A stretch of DNA of 8,121 bases from Tannerella sp. (GTDB lineage Bacteria > Bacteroidota > Bacteroidia > Bacteroidales > Tannerellaceae). The notes under the pieces are model-generated. The model was not told the origin of the DNA. It did no database searches and was given only the letters and a program-made list of their open reading frames with translations. Shown here piece by piece: positions 6,933-8,121 of the stretch. How positions within the stretch are numbered: the first letter of the stretch is position 1; each line of letters starts with the position of its first letter. The stretch spans positions 1-8,121 of the forward strand of contig JAISJX010000386.1 in assembly GCA_031261145.1 (NCBI GenBank), given 5' to 3'. The translations under genes were made by a program, and so were the position numbers.

Positions 6933-7166
6933 ATGTTGGCACAAAAACAAACGAATACATCTTTGACGCCCATGCAAATTCATTTGTTGCGGATGTTTTC
7001 ATTTAACAGGCAGGAAGAATCCATGTTGGAATTAAAATCCGTATTGCTTGAGTTTTATCGTAACAAGGTGGATAAAGAAACAGAAGCATTCTGGGAAAGT
7101 CACAATCTGACAGATGCCGATATGGAAAGAATAATGTATTCTCATGACCGCCTTTCTTCAAAATGA
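6933..7166 (+). CDS. Antitoxin-like small protein of a PIN toxin module
   Basis: This is a 77-residue, probably cytosolic protein without signal or membrane segments. It starts MLAQKQTNTSLTPMQIHLLRMFSF, then a charged helical part (ELKSVLLEFYRNKVDKETEAFWESHNLTDADMERI). The TPMQxHLLRxFSF start and the helical rest resemble small genes commonly found directly upstream of PIN-domain toxins in Bacteroidota; this is recognition from memory, without a search. Its role would be to bind and neutralise the toxin and perhaps repress the promoter. The stop TGA overlaps the ATG of the PIN remnant (ATGA at 7163-7166), the usual coupling of such pairs. ATG 6933 was chosen because a full promoter lies at 6875-6906. 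The gene looks intact, while its partner is not. Confidence 0.7.
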   Translation: MLAQKQTNTSLTPMQIHLLRMFSFNRQEESMLELKSVLLEFYRNKVDKETEAFWESHNLTDADMERIMYSHDRLSSK

Positions 7167-7303
7167 AGTTTGTTGATTGCGCTATAAGCGCTAATGCTGA
7201 TTATATTGTTTCCAATGACAAGCATTTCAACATATTGAAATCAGTTGGTTTCCCTAAAATCGAAGTTGTAAACATAGAAACATTCAAAAATGATTTGGAT
7301 TAA
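7163..7303 (+). pseudogene. PIN-domain toxin, C-terminal remnant
   Basis: The frame encodes 46 residues starting MKFVDCAISANADYIVSNDK and ending ETFKNDLD. This matches the C-terminal third of PIN-family ribonuclease toxins (K-F-V-D-C-A-x-x-x-N-A-D-Y-I-V-x-N-D-x-H-F). It keeps the late acidic residues Asp5 and Asp19. The N-terminal part, with the first conserved Asp and the central Glu, is missing, so the four-acid metal site cannot form. It begins exactly at the antitoxin stop as ATGA, which suggests an internal deletion joining the toxin's tail to the antitoxin end, although the remnant could still be translated. No piece of the missing part is seen elsewhere in the window. Loss of activity is inferred from the missing residues. 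Confidence 0.75.
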
Positions 7304-7316
7304 ACCTGACAGGTTT
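7302..7316. repeat. Small perfect hairpin at the PIN remnant stop
   Basis: AAACCT (7302-7307) and AGGTTT (7311-7316) pair perfectly around a GAC loop, overlapping the last two bases of the remnant's stop codon. No T-run follows, so a simple intrinsic terminator is not supported. The rest of 7317-7342 shows nothing recognisable. Confidence 0.45.
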
Positions 7317-7342
7317 CCCGCAGATTATAAGCCTGCCCCACA

Positions 7343-7411
7343 CGTCATTGCGAGGAACGAAGCAATCTCTTGCATGGTCAAACTGAGACTGCTTCGTACC
7401 TCGCAGTGACG
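7343..7411. repeat. 69-bp REP-like hairpin element
   Basis: Two 27-base arms, 7343-7369 (from CGTCATTGCGAGGAACGAAG) and 7385-7411 (ending CGTACCTCGCAGTGACG), are inverted copies with 24 of 27 positions matching, around a 15-base loop. Read in reverse, 7343-7378 gives ACCATGCAAGAGATTGCTTC and so on to AATGACG. This closely matches 6593-6628, so the loop sequence is also part of the repeat family. It would fold into a long stem as RNA or single-stranded DNA. It lies between the toxin remnant and the promoter at 7471, and it codes for nothing. Confidence 0.8.
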
Positions 7412-7470
7412 AATGTCCAAATTTTTTTCAAAAAAAACACCACAAATGTAAGATATTAAAAATTAATCCT

Positions 7471-7478
7471 TACCTTTG
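7471..7478 (+). promoter_or_regulatory. Putative -7 box before the CT-tract frame
   Basis: TACCTTTG is an exact TAnnTTTG match, 17 bases before the ATG at 7496. No TTTG is found about 20 bases further up, only A/T-rich sequence. It is the best promoter candidate for both the repeat frame and the gene at 7929, since I see no clear TAnnTTTG box between 7860 and 7928. If so, the latter would have a leader of roughly 440 bases. Confidence 0.5.
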
Positions 7479-7495
7479 TGCTGAATCTGAAAAGT

Positions 7496-7894
<399 letters not shown>

Positions 7895-7928
7895 ACAATA
7901 ATATACTAACTAATAAACTTTATTTTTA

Positions 7929-8121
7929 TGGCTACAGATTTTATCCCCAGAGCTAATGCACTCTTTACCGAGTACATAAAAAACAGTGTAAACAAAGTTT
8001 CCCTGAACTTTGCATCGTACAACATCACGCAGGATAAAATCCTGCCGCTCAACGAGGCTTGCGACCGTTATACGTTAGCCGAAGCCCTTGCTACAAACCC
8101 CGACACCGCCACCACAGGCAC
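7929..8121 (+). CDS. Hypothetical protein with DFIP start, 5' part
   Basis: Only the first 64 residues are in the window; the frame is open at the right edge. It begins MATDFIPRANALF, continues with TEYIKNSVNKVSLNFASYNI and LPLNEACDRYTLAEALATNP, and looks helical with no signal peptide. I recognise the D-F-I-P-x-x-x-A-x-F start from hypothetical protein families in Bacteroidales and some other host-associated bacteria, whose function I cannot state. The ATG lies in A/T-rich sequence without a Shine-Dalgarno site, which is normal for this phylum, and starts in a different frame from the repeat frame ending 34 bases upstream. Base use is like the core genes. The upstream CT tract and 21-bp array make it a candidate for variable expression; that is an inference from position. 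Confidence 0.8.

Overview
The window looks like a Bacteroidales (phylum Bacteroidota) chromosome. The evidence is the gene order dxr-rseP, a DHH phosphoesterase convergent with a DUF4827-type lipoprotein, and a Bacteroidota-style glmM. In addition, four start sites have a -7 box of the form TAnnTTTG, and two of these also have a TTTG about 20 bases further up. Shine-Dalgarno sites are mostly weak. I cannot name the genus.

Positions 1-5438 are ordinary core genome. The 3' part of dxr (isoprenoid synthesis), rseP (site-2 protease) and an NrnA-like DHH phosphoesterase run left to right with gaps of only 23-28 bases, probably as one operon. They meet a convergent lipoprotein gene, and the two genes overlap by 14 bases. 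A divergent promoter region (3882-4049) then drives the lipoprotein leftwards and glmM (cell-wall amino-sugar precursor) rightwards. glmM is followed by an imperfect palindrome that overlaps its stop codon, then a four-helix-bundle protein gene and a SpoU/TrmH-type RNA methyltransferase gene. The last two overlap by one base.

Positions 6594-8121 are accessory and rich in repeats. A 217-bp segment with perfect 14-bp inverted ends abuts the methyltransferase stop. It is made of REP-like CGTCATTGCGAG / GAAGCAATCTC words that recur as a 69-bp hairpin at 7343-7411. Between these lies a toxin-antitoxin remnant: an intact-looking 77-residue antitoxin-like gene with its own promoter, overlapping by ATGA the last 46 codons of a PIN-domain toxin whose N-terminal half is gone.

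The most unusual segment is 7471-7928. A promoter-like box leads into an open frame containing a 33-base CT dinucleotide tract. The tract is followed by eleven exactly in-register 21-bp repeats (231 bp). On either side of the tract, one-unit changes in CT number would give three outcomes: a heptapeptide-repeat protein, a different heptapeptide-repeat protein that overlaps the next start codon, or an early stop. Thirty-four bases beyond the first of these frames begins another gene, cut by the window edge, whose product starts MATDFIPRANALF. This has the layout of a phase-variable locus, but the window alone cannot prove either translation or switching.
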